DNA of 39,707 bases from Candidatus Faecousia faecavium (GCA_018712645.1 DVGO01000030.1:1-39707); one strand, 5' to 3'; shown: positions 6,829 to 14,250, counted from the first letter of the stretch. Translations and numbers: made by a program. The notes: generated by a model from the letters alone, not told the origin.

Positions 6829-7671
6829 TTACCGGGCCTCCTTTACCATGTAGACAAACAGTTCTTCAATGCTGATGGGACTGATATGCAGATCACTGGG
6901 CACCCGGCTTCGCAGTACCAGGGCTTCTACCCCGTAGGGGGATTCTTTCTTGTGCTTGATTGCTTCCGGTGCGATAGATTGCAGTTGTTCCGCAGTACAG
7001 TGAATCACCCCGTACTCCGCCAGCAGCACATCCTTTTCCTCCCAAAGAAGCAGTTTGCCTTTGTGCAAAAACGCGATATAGTCGCACAGCTTTTCCAGAT
7101 CGCTGACAATGTGGGAGGAAATCAGAATGGAGTGGCCTTCGTCCCGGGTAAACTCGCTGAGCATTTCTACCACATCATCCCGAACCACCGGGTCCAGTCC
7201 GCTGGTGGCTTCGTCCAGCAGCAGAATCTTGCAGTGATGGGACAAGGCAATGGCGATGCCAAGCTTCATTTTCATGCCCCGGGAAAAGTCTTTGAAGGGT
7301 TTCTTCTCCGGCAAATCCATCCGCCGAACCAGGGCTTGGTAAGCGGAGGCGTCCCAGCTCCGGAACGTATGGGCCATGACGTTGCCAATCTGTTTTGCCG
7401 TCAGGCATTCGGGAAGGCCGATTTCGTCCATCACAACGCCCACTTCTTCTTTGGTCAGACGGATGTTCTCCGTGTTGTCCCGGCCCAGAATGGTGATGCT
7501 GCCGCTGTCCTTATGGATAATGTCCAGAATCAGTTTGATGGTGGTGCTTTTTCCGGCACCGTTTTCACCGATCAGGCCCAGAATGCATCCGCCGGGCAGA
7601 GTCAGATTCAGATTGTTCAGGGTGAATCCGGGGAAGGATTTTGTCAGATTTTTGATTTCGATGGCGTTCAT
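6829..7671 (-). CDS. ABC transporter ATP-binding protein (YtrB/BcrA-like)
   Basis: A 280-residue ATPase subunit. It shows Walker A (GENGAGKST, near residues 36-44), the ABC signature region as FSRGMKMKLGIAIAL (the usual LSGG is replaced by FSRG, as in many BcrA/YtrB-type ATPases), Walker B LLLDEATSGLDP, and the H-loop in ISSHIVSDLEK. It pairs with the downstream permease and probably exports or protects against a hydrophobic substrate. Its ATG overlaps the stop of the GntR regulator by 4 bases, so regulator, ATPase and permease are translationally coupled. The exact substrate cannot be read from the sequence. Confidence 0.92.
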   Translation of the reverse strand: MNAIEIKNLTKSFPGFTLNNLNLTLPGGCILGLIGENGAGKSTTIKLILDIIHKDSGSITILGRDNTENIRLTKEEVGVVMDEIGLPECLTAKQIGNVMAHTFRSWDASAYQALVRRMDLPEKKPFKDFSRGMKMKLGIAIALSHHCKILLLDEATSGLDPVVRDDVVEMLSEFTRDEGHSILISSHIVSDLEKLCDYIAFLHKGKLLLWEEKDVLLAEYGVIHCTAEQLQSIAPEAIKHKKESPYGVEALVLRSRVPSDLHISPISIEELFVYMVKEAR

Positions 7672-8045
7672 TCTTGTCCCTCCATTGCGAACAGAATCAT
7701 GGATACAATATCGTCTTTGCTCAGATTGCAGGAAGCGGCCAATTTCAGAATCTGATCAATGTGGTCTTCAATTTTTTTGAGGCTTTCTTCCCGAAGCAGT
7801 TCCACATTTTTCGGTGCTACATAGCAGCCTTTCGCCGGAATGGTGTAAAGAAATCCTTCTTTTTCCAGTTCATCATAGGCCCGCTTGGTTGTGATGAAGC
7901 TGATCCGCAGATCTTTTGCCAGACCCCGGATGGAGGGAAGCATTTCATTTTCCTGCAATTCCCCACTGATAATCTGGGCTTTGATCTGGGAATAGATCTG
8001 GTCGTAAATTGGCGTCCCGCTTTTGTTGTCAATCAGGATATGCAC
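7668..8045 (-). CDS. GntR family transcriptional regulator, YtrA subfamily
   Basis: A 125-residue regulator. An N-terminal GntR winged helix (PIYDQIYSQIKAQIISGELQ, then LPSIRGLAKDLRISFITTKRAYDELEKEGFL) is followed by a short helical C-terminal tail rather than a FadR, HutC or MocR effector domain. This is the YtrA layout, which normally represses its own operon with an adjacent ABC transporter. It is first in the operon, overlapping the ATPase start by 4 bp. A consensus promoter with an overlapping inverted repeat lies upstream, so autoregulation is likely. The inducer is unknown; in Bacillus related systems respond to cell-wall antibiotics. Confidence 0.92.
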   Translation of the reverse strand: MHILIDNKSGTPIYDQIYSQIKAQIISGELQENEMLPSIRGLAKDLRISFITTKRAYDELEKEGFLYTIPAKGCYVAPKNVELLREESLKKIEDHIDQILKLAASCNLSKDDIVSMILFAMEGQE

Positions 8046-8063
8046 CTGCTCACCTCGTTTCTA

Positions 8064-8090
8064 AACTGTATATCTGCATTATACACAGTT
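8064..8090 (-). promoter_or_regulatory. Candidate operator of the YtrA-type regulator
   Basis: Inverted half-sites AACTGT (8064-8069) and ACAGTT (8085-8090) flank the -10 box, with ATA-rich extensions on both sides. A further small palindrome GTTATAAC (8088-8095) lies in the spacer. The position over the core promoter fits autorepression. Confidence 0.5.
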
Positions 8091-8105
8091 ATAACAGTTT
8101 GTCAA
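8078..8105 (-). promoter_or_regulatory. Consensus promoter for the GntR-ABC operon
   Basis: On the minus strand a perfect TTGACA (8100-8105) and a perfect TATAAT (8078-8083) are separated by 16 bp, about 35 bases upstream of the GntR start. Confidence 0.85.
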
Positions 8106-8168
8106 GAGGGGATATGAAAAATAGAATGGTCAATTTCTCTTCAGAGGAAAACAAAGGAATTTTTGCCA

Positions 8169-8197
8169 TTGACAAACCGATGGAGATGTGATAGTAT
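8169..8197 (+). promoter_or_regulatory. Promoter of the amino-acid ABC importer
   Basis: TTGACA at 8169-8174 and TAGTAT at 8192-8197 are separated by 17 bp, upstream of the substrate-binding protein gene. Confidence 0.75.
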
Positions 8198-8200
8198 TTT

Positions 8201-8224
8201 AGTGCTTTAACGTGATAAAGCGCT
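8201..8224 (+). promoter_or_regulatory. Inverted repeat at the start of the importer transcript (candidate operator)
   Basis: AGTGCTTTA (8201-8209) and TAAAGCGCT (8216-8224) form an inverted repeat with one mismatch around a 6-base centre. It starts 3 bases after the -10 box, so it covers the likely transcription start. Confidence 0.45.
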
Positions 8225-8242
8225 AAATTGAAGAAAGTTGGG

Positions 8243-9043
8243 ATGGATATGAAAAAGTGGATTGCATCTGCGATTGCAGTATGGATGTTGGCATTCAGCC
8301 TTGTTGGCTGCGGCGGGAAGGAAATCGCCCAGGCAAGCAGCGACATGGAATATGTGAAGAGCAAGGGAAAACTGGTAGTGGGCATTACGGACTTTGCGCC
8401 CATGGATTACAAGGATGCCCAGGGAGAGTGGATTGGCTTTGATGCCGACCTGGCGAAAGCCTTTGCGGAAAGCCTGGGAGTGGAAGCGGAGTTCGTGGAA
8501 ATTGATTGGGATAACAAGGTTCCGGAACTGGATGGCAAGACCATCGACTGTGTCTGGAATGGCATGACCCTGACGGATGAAGTACGCTCTGCCATGAGCT
8601 GCACCAATGCTTACTGCAACAACGCCCAGGTGGTGATTGTTCCTGCAGATCAGGCTGCCAATTATCAGAGCGCAGAAGATTGCAAGGAACTGAACTTTGC
8701 GGTGGAATCCGGTTCTGCTGGACAGGACCAGGCGGATGCAAATGGTTTTTCCTATACGGAAGTCCACGACCAGGCAACCGCTTTGATGGAAGTGGCCGCT
8801 GGTACCTGTGATGCCGCCATTATCGACTCCCTGATGGCAGCAGCCATGGTTGGGGAAGGAACCAGCTACGCTGACCTTACTTACACGGTGGCCCTGAACA
8901 GCGAAGAATACGGCGTGGGATTCCGGAAAGGTTCTGACCTGACCGAGGCCCTGAATACCTTCTTTGCCGATGCTTTGGCCGACGGTACCATGATGAAGCT
9001 GGCAGAAACCTACGGCGTGCAGGCAGCGGTGATCAGCGAATAA
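8243..9043 (+). CDS. Amino-acid ABC transporter substrate-binding lipoprotein (family 3)
   Basis: A solute-binding protein of family 3 that captures a polar amino acid outside the cell and delivers it to the downstream permease. It has a lipoprotein signal with a positively charged start (MKKW), a hydrophobic core and a lipobox ending LVGC. Mature-protein motifs include KLVVGITDFAPMDYKD, GFDADLAKAFAESLGV and DGKTIDCVWNGMTLTDEVR, all typical of HisJ/GlnH-like proteins. The start is uncertain: ATG at 8243 or 8249, or TTG at 8228, are all in frame with weak SD sequences; I use 8243. An intercistronic hairpin follows, which could raise its level relative to the membrane components. The ligand is not predictable beyond polar amino acid. 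Confidence 0.92.
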   Translation: MDMKKWIASAIAVWMLAFSLVGCGGKEIAQASSDMEYVKSKGKLVVGITDFAPMDYKDAQGEWIGFDADLAKAFAESLGVEAEFVEIDWDNKVPELDGKTIDCVWNGMTLTDEVRSAMSCTNAYCNNAQVVIVPADQAANYQSAEDCKELNFAVESGSAGQDQADANGFSYTEVHDQATALMEVAAGTCDAAIIDSLMAAAMVGEGTSYADLTYTVALNSEEYGVGFRKGSDLTEALNTFFADALADGTMMKLAETYGVQAAVISE

Positions 9044-9060
9044 TTCTTTTGCGCAATCTG

Positions 9061-9092
9061 AAAACACAGAGCGGCAGAAAGCTCTGTGTTTT
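9061..9092 (+). terminator. Intercistronic hairpin between binding protein and permease genes
   Basis: A 12-bp perfect stem (AAAACACAGAGC at 9061-9072 with 9081-9092) has an 8-base loop and ends in TTTT. It lies inside the importer operon, so it is likely a partial terminator or mRNA stabiliser that sets a high binding-protein to permease ratio. Confidence 0.75.
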
Positions 9093-9122
9093 CCTGTGAA
9101 TACATGATTTGAGGTTGAAGAT

Positions 9123-9851
9123 ATGGAGCTTACAACGTTTTCTCAGCAGCTCCCTGTGGTAATTCAGGCGCTGAATGTAGGGTTTGTCCAAACCCTGAAA
9201 TTGTTTTTTGTGACCTTGCTGGGGGCGCTGCCTTTGGGACTGGTGATCTCTTTCGGCTCTATGTCCCGGTTTCGGGGACTGCGGGGTGTGGTCAAAACCA
9301 TTGTCTGGATTGTCCGGGGTTCTCCGCTGATGATTCAGTTGATGATTATTTACTACTTCCCCGGTCTGGTGCTGCAGCCGTATCTGGAGCAAGTCCTGGG
9401 CTACAGTGTCAATATCGGCTGGGGCGGAGGGGAATCCGGCCGGTTCACTGCGGCGGCGGTGGCCTTTATCTTCAACTACGCATGTTACTTTTCGGAAATC
9501 TACCGCGGCGGCATTCAGGGCGTGCCCATTGGCCAGCAGGAAGCTGGGCAGGTTCTGGGCCTGTCTAAAAGCCAGATCTTCTTTAAGATCACCCTGCTGC
9601 AAATGGTCAAGCGGATCATCCCGCCCATGGCCAACGAAATCATTACCCTGGTGAAAGATACCTCTCTGGCCCGCATCATAGCCTTGCAGGAAATCATCTG
9701 GGCAGGTCAGGCGTTTATGAGAGGCTCCCAGGGAATTTCCGGTCAGCTTTGGCCGCTGTTCTTTACGGCTGTGTACTATCTGGCCTTTAACGGAATCCTG
9801 ACGGTGCTGTTTGCCTGGCTGGAGCAGAAGCTGGACTATTTCAAAGTATAA
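9123..9851 (+). CDS. Amino-acid ABC transporter permease (HisM/GlnP-like)
   Basis: A 242-residue inner-membrane permease of the His/Glu/Gln/Arg/opine family. It begins with the family's TLKLFFVTLLGALPLGLVIS helix and carries VWIVRGSPLMIQLMIIYY. The EAA loop is QEAGQVLGLSKSQIFFKITLLQ, which contacts the ATPase. Around five membrane helices are visible. Only one permease gene is present, so it probably works as a homodimer. The stop codon overlaps the SD of the next gene (AGGAGGTGG at 9851-9859), indicating an operon with the ATPase. Confidence 0.94.
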   Translation: MELTTFSQQLPVVIQALNVGFVQTLKLFFVTLLGALPLGLVISFGSMSRFRGLRGVVKTIVWIVRGSPLMIQLMIIYYFPGLVLQPYLEQVLGYSVNIGWGGGESGRFTAAAVAFIFNYACYFSEIYRGGIQGVPIGQQEAGQVLGLSKSQIFFKITLLQMVKRIIPPMANEIITLVKDTSLARIIALQEIIWAGQAFMRGSQGISGQLWPLFFTAVYYLAFNGILTVLFAWLEQKLDYFKV

Positions 9852-9864
9852 GGAGGTGGCAAAC

Positions 9865-10623
9865 ATGACAGCCTTGGAAGTGCGCAATATTCAGAAAAAT
9901 TACGGCAAGACGGAAGTGCTGAAGGATATCAGCTTTTCCCTGGAAAAAGGCCAGGTGCTTGCCATCATCGGCTCCTCCGGAAGCGGTAAAACCACCTTGC
10001 TGCGCTGCCTGAATTTTCTGGAAACGCCCCAGGAAGGAAGCATTGTGGTCAATGGGAAAACCATCTTTGACGCTGCATCGGCTTTCCAACTGACCGACGA
10101 GCAAATCCGGGAGAACCGGCTGCACTTTGGCCTGGTTTTCCAGTCGTTTAACCTGTTTCCCCAGTACAATGTGCTGCAAAATGTGACCCTGGCGCCTACT
10201 CTGCTGAAGCTTGGCACGGCCCAGGAGATCCAGGAAAAGGCGAAAAAGCTGATTGCCCAAGTGGGCCTTTCGGAGCGTATCCAGGCCTACCCCTGTCAGC
10301 TCTCCGGCGGCCAGCAGCAGCGGGTAGCCATTGCCCGGGCTTTGGCGCTGAATCCGGATATCCTGTGCTTCGACGAACCCACCAGCGCCCTGGACCCGGA
10401 ACTGACCGGAGAAGTACTGAAGGTCATCAAGGGCTTGAAGAGCAAGGACAGCACCATGATTGTGGTAACCCACGAAATGGAATTTGCTCGCCATGTGGCA
10501 GACAAGGTGATCTTCATGGCAGATGGCATCATCGAGGAAATGGGTACACCGGAGCAGGTCTTTGGAAATCCCCAAAAGGAGAAAACAAAAGCATTCCTGC
10601 AAAAATCTCTGGAAGAATTCTGA
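9865..10623 (+). CDS. Amino-acid ABC transporter ATP-binding protein (GlnQ/HisP-like)
   Basis: A 252-residue ATPase that powers the importer. Motifs in order: Walker A GSSGSGKTT, Q-loop VFQSFNLFPQYNVLQN, ABC signature LSGGQQQRVAIARAL, Walker B DILCFDEPTSALDPE, and the H-loop VVTHEMEFAR. These match the polar amino-acid importer subfamily closely. I place the start at ATG 9865, seven bases after AGGAGG; an upstream in-frame ATG at 9811 is inside the permease gene. This is the third and last gene of the importer operon and is followed directly by a terminator. Confidence 0.95.
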   Translation: MTALEVRNIQKNYGKTEVLKDISFSLEKGQVLAIIGSSGSGKTTLLRCLNFLETPQEGSIVVNGKTIFDAASAFQLTDEQIRENRLHFGLVFQSFNLFPQYNVLQNVTLAPTLLKLGTAQEIQEKAKKLIAQVGLSERIQAYPCQLSGGQQQRVAIARALALNPDILCFDEPTSALDPELTGEVLKVIKGLKSKDSTMIVVTHEMEFARHVADKVIFMADGIIEEMGTPEQVFGNPQKEKTKAFLQKSLEEF

Positions 10624-10629
10624 TTACAA

Positions 10630-10658
10630 AAACGGCAGGCCCATTGGGTCTGCCGTTT
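10630..10658. terminator. Terminator between the importer operon and the Gfo/Idh gene
   Basis: A 13-bp stem (AAACGGCAGGCCC, one G-U pair) with a 3-base loop has A/T tracts on both sides. It lies between convergent genes and probably serves both. Confidence 0.85.
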
Positions 10659-10676
10659 CTTATATGGATGAATAAG

Positions 10677-11660
10677 TTATTCACAGGGGTAAACAAGCTG
10701 GAATTGCCGACGGATTTCGTCCATCAGCTGCATCATGTGCAGGGTTTCCTCATGGGGCATGGAAGGACACTGATTTTTGCCGGCTTCGATGCACTGGGCA
10801 GCCTCCATCACTTCGTATTCATACCCGGTCAGCTGGGCAGGGCAGGGGATTTCCTGAATCAGCTGGTAATTGCGGTCAAAGACACGAAAGGCCTGGGGAT
10901 TATTGATGTTTTCCACCATTACAAAGCCATTGCTGCCGTAAATCACGCCCTGCCGGTCGGATACACAGTGCATTCCGGCGTTGAGGACGGCCATTTTTCC
11001 ATCCTTCCATGTCAGGGTAATGCTGTCGCACAAATCTACACCTTTGTCCGACTTGACGCAGGAAGCTTTCACATCGTCCGCCCGGCCAAAGACCATTTCT
11101 GCGAAATTCAGCGGATAAACTCCAACATCCAGCAAGGCGCCCCCAGCCAGTGCAGGCTCTGTCAGTCTTACCTTATCCTCAATGGCGTAGCACAGATTGG
11201 CGGTGAGCATCCGGGGCGTTCCGATGATCCCGGAATCCAGCAGATCCAGCAGCATCTTCCGCATGGGCTGGTAACGGGTCCAAATGGCTTCCGTAATCAG
11301 CAGCCCATTTTCCCGGGCCTTCGTCATCAGGGCATCTGCCTGGGCGGCATTGACGGTAAAGGCTTTCTCACACAAAACATGCTTCCCGTGCTCCAGGCAC
11401 TGCATTGCCTGGGCGTAGTGATGGGAATGGGGTGTGGCGATGTATACCAGCTGCACAGCTTCGTCTGCCAGCATTTCTTCGTAAGAACCGTAGGCCTTCT
11501 CGATACCGTACATTTGCGCAAAGGCTTCCGCCCGCTCTGAACTCCGGGCGGCTACTGCGTACAGGGATATCTGATGGTTTCCCTTCTGGTTCATCATGGT
11601 TACGGTTTTTGCCATGGTGTGTGCGATTTTTCCGGCTCCTAAAATTCCAAGTCGTACCAT
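10677..11660 (-). CDS. Gfo/Idh/MocA family NAD(P)-dependent oxidoreductase
   Basis: A 327-residue protein with an N-terminal Rossmann fold (RLGILGAGKIAHTMAK), the conserved CEKAFTVN catalytic-lysine motif near residue 97 (family consensus EKP; here EKA), and a C-terminal alpha/beta domain with GGALLDVGVYPLNFAEMVFG. This resembles the dihydrodiol/D-xylose dehydrogenase-like branch. The substrate, probably a sugar or polyol, cannot be assigned. It lies 25 bp downstream of the flavodoxin/ferredoxin gene in the same direction with AAGGAG upstream, so both are likely one operon. The change of the usual Pro to Ala after the catalytic Lys is a minor oddity seen in some family members. Confidence 0.9.
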   Translation of the reverse strand: MVRLGILGAGKIAHTMAKTVTMMNQKGNHQISLYAVAARSSERAEAFAQMYGIEKAYGSYEEMLADEAVQLVYIATPHSHHYAQAMQCLEHGKHVLCEKAFTVNAAQADALMTKARENGLLITEAIWTRYQPMRKMLLDLLDSGIIGTPRMLTANLCYAIEDKVRLTEPALAGGALLDVGVYPLNFAEMVFGRADDVKASCVKSDKGVDLCDSITLTWKDGKMAVLNAGMHCVSDRQGVIYGSNGFVMVENINNPQAFRVFDRNYQLIQEIPCPAQLTGYEYEVMEAAQCIEAGKNQCPSMPHEETLHMMQLMDEIRRQFQLVYPCE

Positions 11661-11685
11661 AGGTCATTCTCCTTTTTGTTTGTTG

Positions 11686-12441
11686 TTACAGGAAAAGCTG
11701 GTTTTCTTTTCTGGATTGGCACACAGGGCCGATTTTCTGCCGAATAAACGCTACTTTTTCCGGGTCCGCTTGCCGGGCGTGGAGGGGGCATACCGCTACG
11801 CAGCGCATACAGGAGATACAGGCGCTGCTGGCTGGCAGGGAAGGGTTCTCCTTGGAAATAGCGCCTACAGGACAAACAGCAGCGCAGTTTCCACAGCGGA
11901 CACAGTCCGGCCCCACTTCAATGCCGATGGGGACAGGGTTATATACCCGATAGGGCCGATTTCCAGGAAGCACGGGGGCGGCAGAGCAGTTTGCGGATGC
12001 TTTGATGGTTTTGCCCATGTCCCGCAAGCTTTGCAGATCTGCTTCGTCCGGACGGCCGTGGGCAATTTCCCGCACAATGGAGTGCTCGGCAACAGCTGCC
12101 ACTCCGGCAACCACGGAAAAGCCAGCCTCTTCCGCCAAATCCTGTAATTCCACTAAGGCATCTTCAAAGGCCCGGTTTCCATAGACTGCCACCAAGACGG
12201 CCTTGGCCTGATTTCCGGACAGTTCTTTTAGTCTGCCTGCAGCGGTGCTGGGGACACGCCCGCCGTAAACAGGAACCGCCAGAATACATAAATCTTCGTC
12301 AGTAAATGCGGTCCTGGAGAAACTTCGGTTGTTGTCACTTAAATCGATTTCGGTATGATGCTCTGCCATGGCAGAAGCCAAGGTATCGGCAACTTTTTTG
12401 GTTGTGCCGGTGGGGCTGAAAATGATGGTATATAGGCTCAT
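11686..12441 (-). CDS. EFR1-type flavodoxin/4Fe-4S ferredoxin fusion
   Basis: A ~251-residue electron carrier. The N-terminal flavodoxin-like domain shows the FMN phosphate loop FSPTGTTKKVADTL and VPVYGGRVP. The C-terminal part has a 2x[4Fe-4S] ferredoxin domain, CVRCGNCAAVCP and CISCMRCVAVCP. This is the EFR1 family layout common in anaerobic Clostridia; it probably shuttles electrons, partner unknown. I chose ATG at 12441 because GGAGGA is 9 bases upstream; the more upstream ATG at 12459 would put the RBS inside the coding sequence. It is followed by a Gfo/Idh oxidoreductase gene. A second EFR1-type protein lies at 17975-18700. Confidence 0.9.
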   Translation of the reverse strand: MSLYTIIFSPTGTTKKVADTLASAMAEHHTEIDLSDNNRSFSRTAFTDEDLCILAVPVYGGRVPSTAAGRLKELSGNQAKAVLVAVYGNRAFEDALVELQDLAEEAGFSVVAGVAAVAEHSIVREIAHGRPDEADLQSLRDMGKTIKASANCSAAPVLPGNRPYRVYNPVPIGIEVGPDCVRCGNCAAVCPVGAISKENPSLPASSACISCMRCVAVCPLHARQADPEKVAFIRQKIGPVCQSRKENQLFL

Positions 12442-12497
12442 CGTGGATTCCTCCTGCAAAGTTGGGCCGGATTATCCGGTAGTTGTAAGATGGTTTT

Positions 12498-12526
12498 ATT
12501 TTAGCGCAAAACAGGACAAGGGTCAA
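12498..12526 (-). promoter_or_regulatory. Promoter of the EFR1-Gfo/Idh operon
   Basis: On the minus strand TTGACC (12521-12526) and TAAAAT (12498-12503) are 17 bp apart, about 57 bases upstream of the start. A perfect palindrome CCGGATTATCCGG (12467-12479) lies in the leader and could be an operator. Confidence 0.65.
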
Positions 12527-12644
12527 CCGGATTCCCAAAATGGAAAGGCAAGACTGCACTGGCGTGATTTCTAAAAAAACACCATGGAATTTGTGCATTC
12601 TTATGAAAAAACAAGGAAAACCCTGGATTTCCACGGAGATTCTC

Positions 12645-12673
12645 TTGACATTTTTCCTGCACTGTGTTACCTT
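12645..12673 (+). promoter_or_regulatory. Promoter upstream of the guanine riboswitch
   Basis: A perfect TTGACA (12645-12650) is followed at 17 bp by TACCTT (12668-12673) with a TG one base before it (extended -10). It is 15-20 bases upstream of the aptamer. Confidence 0.65.
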
Positions 12674-12688
12674 TGTTCGGGCAAATAG

Positions 12689-12758
12689 AATATTGTTATA
12701 AGCTCATAATATGGTTGAGCGTTTCTACCAACTGCCGTAAATAGTTGACTACGATTTC
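12689..12758 (+). ncRNA. Purine riboswitch aptamer, guanine class
   Basis: The class-I purine riboswitch core is present: J1/2 ATAA, P2 arms GCTCA/TGAGC around L2 AATATGG (12708-12714), J2/3 TTTCTACC (12722-12729), P3 arms AACTG/TAGTT around L3 CCGTAAA (12735-12741), then GACTA. The specificity position (xpt C74) is C at 12749, which pairs with guanine or hypoxanthine; adenine riboswitches have U. P1 is short and imperfect, as in kinetically controlled switches. The J2/3 residues that would change in deoxyguanosine variants match the guanine type. The aptamer overlaps its terminator (12741-12783) and precedes an FAD-dependent dehydrogenase gene. Confidence 0.95.
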
Positions 12759-12783
12759 TTACCGTGGTCAGCTATTCTTTTTT
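12741..12783 (+). terminator. Riboswitch expression platform: terminator overlapping the aptamer
   Basis: ATAGTTGACTACG (12741-12753) pairs with CGTGGTCAGCTAT (12763-12775), 13 pairs including two G-U, loop of 9, followed by TCTTTTTT. The 5' arm contains aptamer P3', the GACTA junction and the start of P1', so the aptamer and the terminator exclude each other. Ligand binding should therefore prevent termination (ON switch, as in the pbuE adenine riboswitch). Confidence 0.88.
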
Positions 12784-12796
12784 GGAGGTTTTGAAC

Positions 12797-14161
12797 ATGA
12801 GGTATGATGTCATCATTATCGGCGCAGGTCCTGGCGGTATTTTCTCGGCATACGAATTGGCCCAGCGGGCGCCTTCTTTGAAAGTGGCTGTCTTTGAAGC
12901 AGGCCATGCCCTGGATAAACGCCACTGTCCCATTGACGGAGAGAAAATCAAAAGCTGCATTGGCTGCAAAAGCTGCAGCATCATGAGCGGCTTTGGCGGT
13001 GCCGGCGCTTTCTCTGACGGAAAATACAATTTTACCAACGACTTTGGCGGCACCCTCTACGAATATATCGGGAAAAAGCAGGCGCTGGATCTGATGAAGT
13101 ATGTGGATGAAATCAACATGCGCTACGGCGGAGAGGGTACCAAGCTGTACACCACAGCCGGTTCCCGGTTCAAGACCCTGTGCATTCAGAATGATCTGCA
13201 CCTTCTGGACGCTTCCGTCCGGCACCTGGGCACGGACATCAACTATATCGTGCTGGAAAACCTTTACGGCTATCTGAAGGACAAGGTGGACTTCTACTTT
13301 GATACCCCGGTTCAGTCTGTGTCGGTGGCGGACGATGGCTGCGAAGTGCATTGCCAGGACCAGACCTATTCCTGCCGGGAGTGCGTGATTTCCGTAGGAC
13401 GCAGCGGCAGCAAGTGGATGGAGACCGTTTGCCGGCAGCTGGAGATCCCGGTGAAATCCAACCGGGTGGATATTGGTGTCCGGGTGGAATTGCCTGCAGA
13501 GGTATTTGCCCATCTGACAGATGAGCTGTACGAAAGCAAGATTGTCTACCGTACCCAGAAATACGGGGACAAGGTGCGCACCTTCTGCATGAACCCCAAA
13601 GGCGCCGTTGTCAACGAGAACACCAACGGCATCATCACTGTCAATGGTCACAGCTATGAAGATCCGGAGAAGCAGACGGAGAATACCAACTTTGCCCTGC
13701 TGGTGGCAAAACACTTCTCCGAGCCTTTCAAGGACTCCAACGGCTACGGTGAGAGCATCGCCCGGCTGAGCAATATGCTGGGCGGCGGTGTCATCGTGCA
13801 GCGGTTCGGCGATCTCATTGCCGGACGCCGCTCTACTCCCAGCCGGATTGAGGAAGCCTTCATTACGCCCACCCTCAACGCGACCCCCGGCGACCTGAGC
13901 TTGGTGCTGCCCAAACGGATTCTGGACGGCATTATCGAAATGATTTATGCCCTGGATAAAATTGCCCCCGGTACTGCCAACGAAGATACCCTGCTCTATG
14001 GTGTGGAAGTCAAGTTCTATAACATGGAAGTGGAAGTCAACCAGAATTTGGAATCCAAATATCCGGGCCTGTATATCATCGGCGACGGCAGCGGAATAAC
14101 CCATTCGCTGTCCCATGCCTCTGCCAGCGGCGTGTACGTTGCCAGAAAGATTGCCCAGTAA
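12797..14161 (+). CDS. NAD(P)/FAD-dependent dehydrogenase (COG2509-like) under guanine riboswitch control
   Basis: A 454-residue flavoprotein. The N-terminal Rossmann motif is YDVIIIGAGPGGIFSAYELA (residues 3-22). It is followed by a conserved cysteine cluster CIGCKSC and SGFGGAGAFSDGKYN, the hallmark of the uncharacterised FAD-dependent protein family often called COG2509. A second dinucleotide-type end motif is LYIIGDGSGITHSLSHASASG near the C-terminus, followed by VYVARKIAQ. The reaction and substrate are unknown. ATG at 12797 has GGAGG eight bases upstream. The gene is transcribed alone behind a guanine riboswitch whose terminator overlaps the aptamer, so expression should rise with guanine or hypoxanthine. 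A role in purine catabolism or salvage is an inference. Confidence 0.9.
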   Translation: MRYDVIIIGAGPGGIFSAYELAQRAPSLKVAVFEAGHALDKRHCPIDGEKIKSCIGCKSCSIMSGFGGAGAFSDGKYNFTNDFGGTLYEYIGKKQALDLMKYVDEINMRYGGEGTKLYTTAGSRFKTLCIQNDLHLLDASVRHLGTDINYIVLENLYGYLKDKVDFYFDTPVQSVSVADDGCEVHCQDQTYSCRECVISVGRSGSKWMETVCRQLEIPVKSNRVDIGVRVELPAEVFAHLTDELYESKIVYRTQKYGDKVRTFCMNPKGAVVNENTNGIITVNGHSYEDPEKQTENTNFALLVAKHFSEPFKDSNGYGESIARLSNMLGGGVIVQRFGDLIAGRRSTPSRIEEAFITPTLNATPGDLSLVLPKRILDGIIEMIYALDKIAPGTANEDTLLYGVEVKFYNMEVEVNQNLESKYPGLYIIGDGSGITHSLSHASASGVYVARKIAQ

Positions 14162-14183
14162 CCTGGAAATATCCTATCCTTTC

Positions 14184-14219
14184 CCCGGTGATGACAGCAA
14201 ATGTCGTCACCGGGATTTT
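14184..14219 (+). terminator. Terminator after the FAD-dependent dehydrogenase
   Basis: A 13-bp stem (CCCGGTGATGACA at 14184-14196 with 14202-14214, one G-U pair) with a 5-base loop, then ATTTT. Confidence 0.85.
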
Positions 14220-14221
14220 GC

Positions 14222-14250
14222 TTGACAAATCTGTTCTAATGCGTTAGTAT
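14222..14250 (+). promoter_or_regulatory. Promoter of the BlaI-M56 operon
   Basis: A perfect TTGACA (14222-14227) and TAGTAT (14245-14250) are separated by 17 bp. The -10 box lies inside the operator dyad. Confidence 0.85.

Larger units (their letters stand above)
12442..12796. other. Divergent regulatory region between the EFR1 gene and the riboswitch-controlled gene
   Basis: This 355-base gene-free stretch holds the minus-strand promoter and leader palindrome of the EFR1 operon, about 115 bases (12527-12641) in which I see nothing definite, a plus-strand promoter, a purine riboswitch aptamer and its terminator. Confidence 0.8.

Noticed and set aside
12689..12783. Adenine or 2'-deoxyguanosine riboswitch
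   Set aside because: The specificity base is C rather than U, excluding adenine, and the J2/3 sequence TTTCTACC is the standard guanine type.
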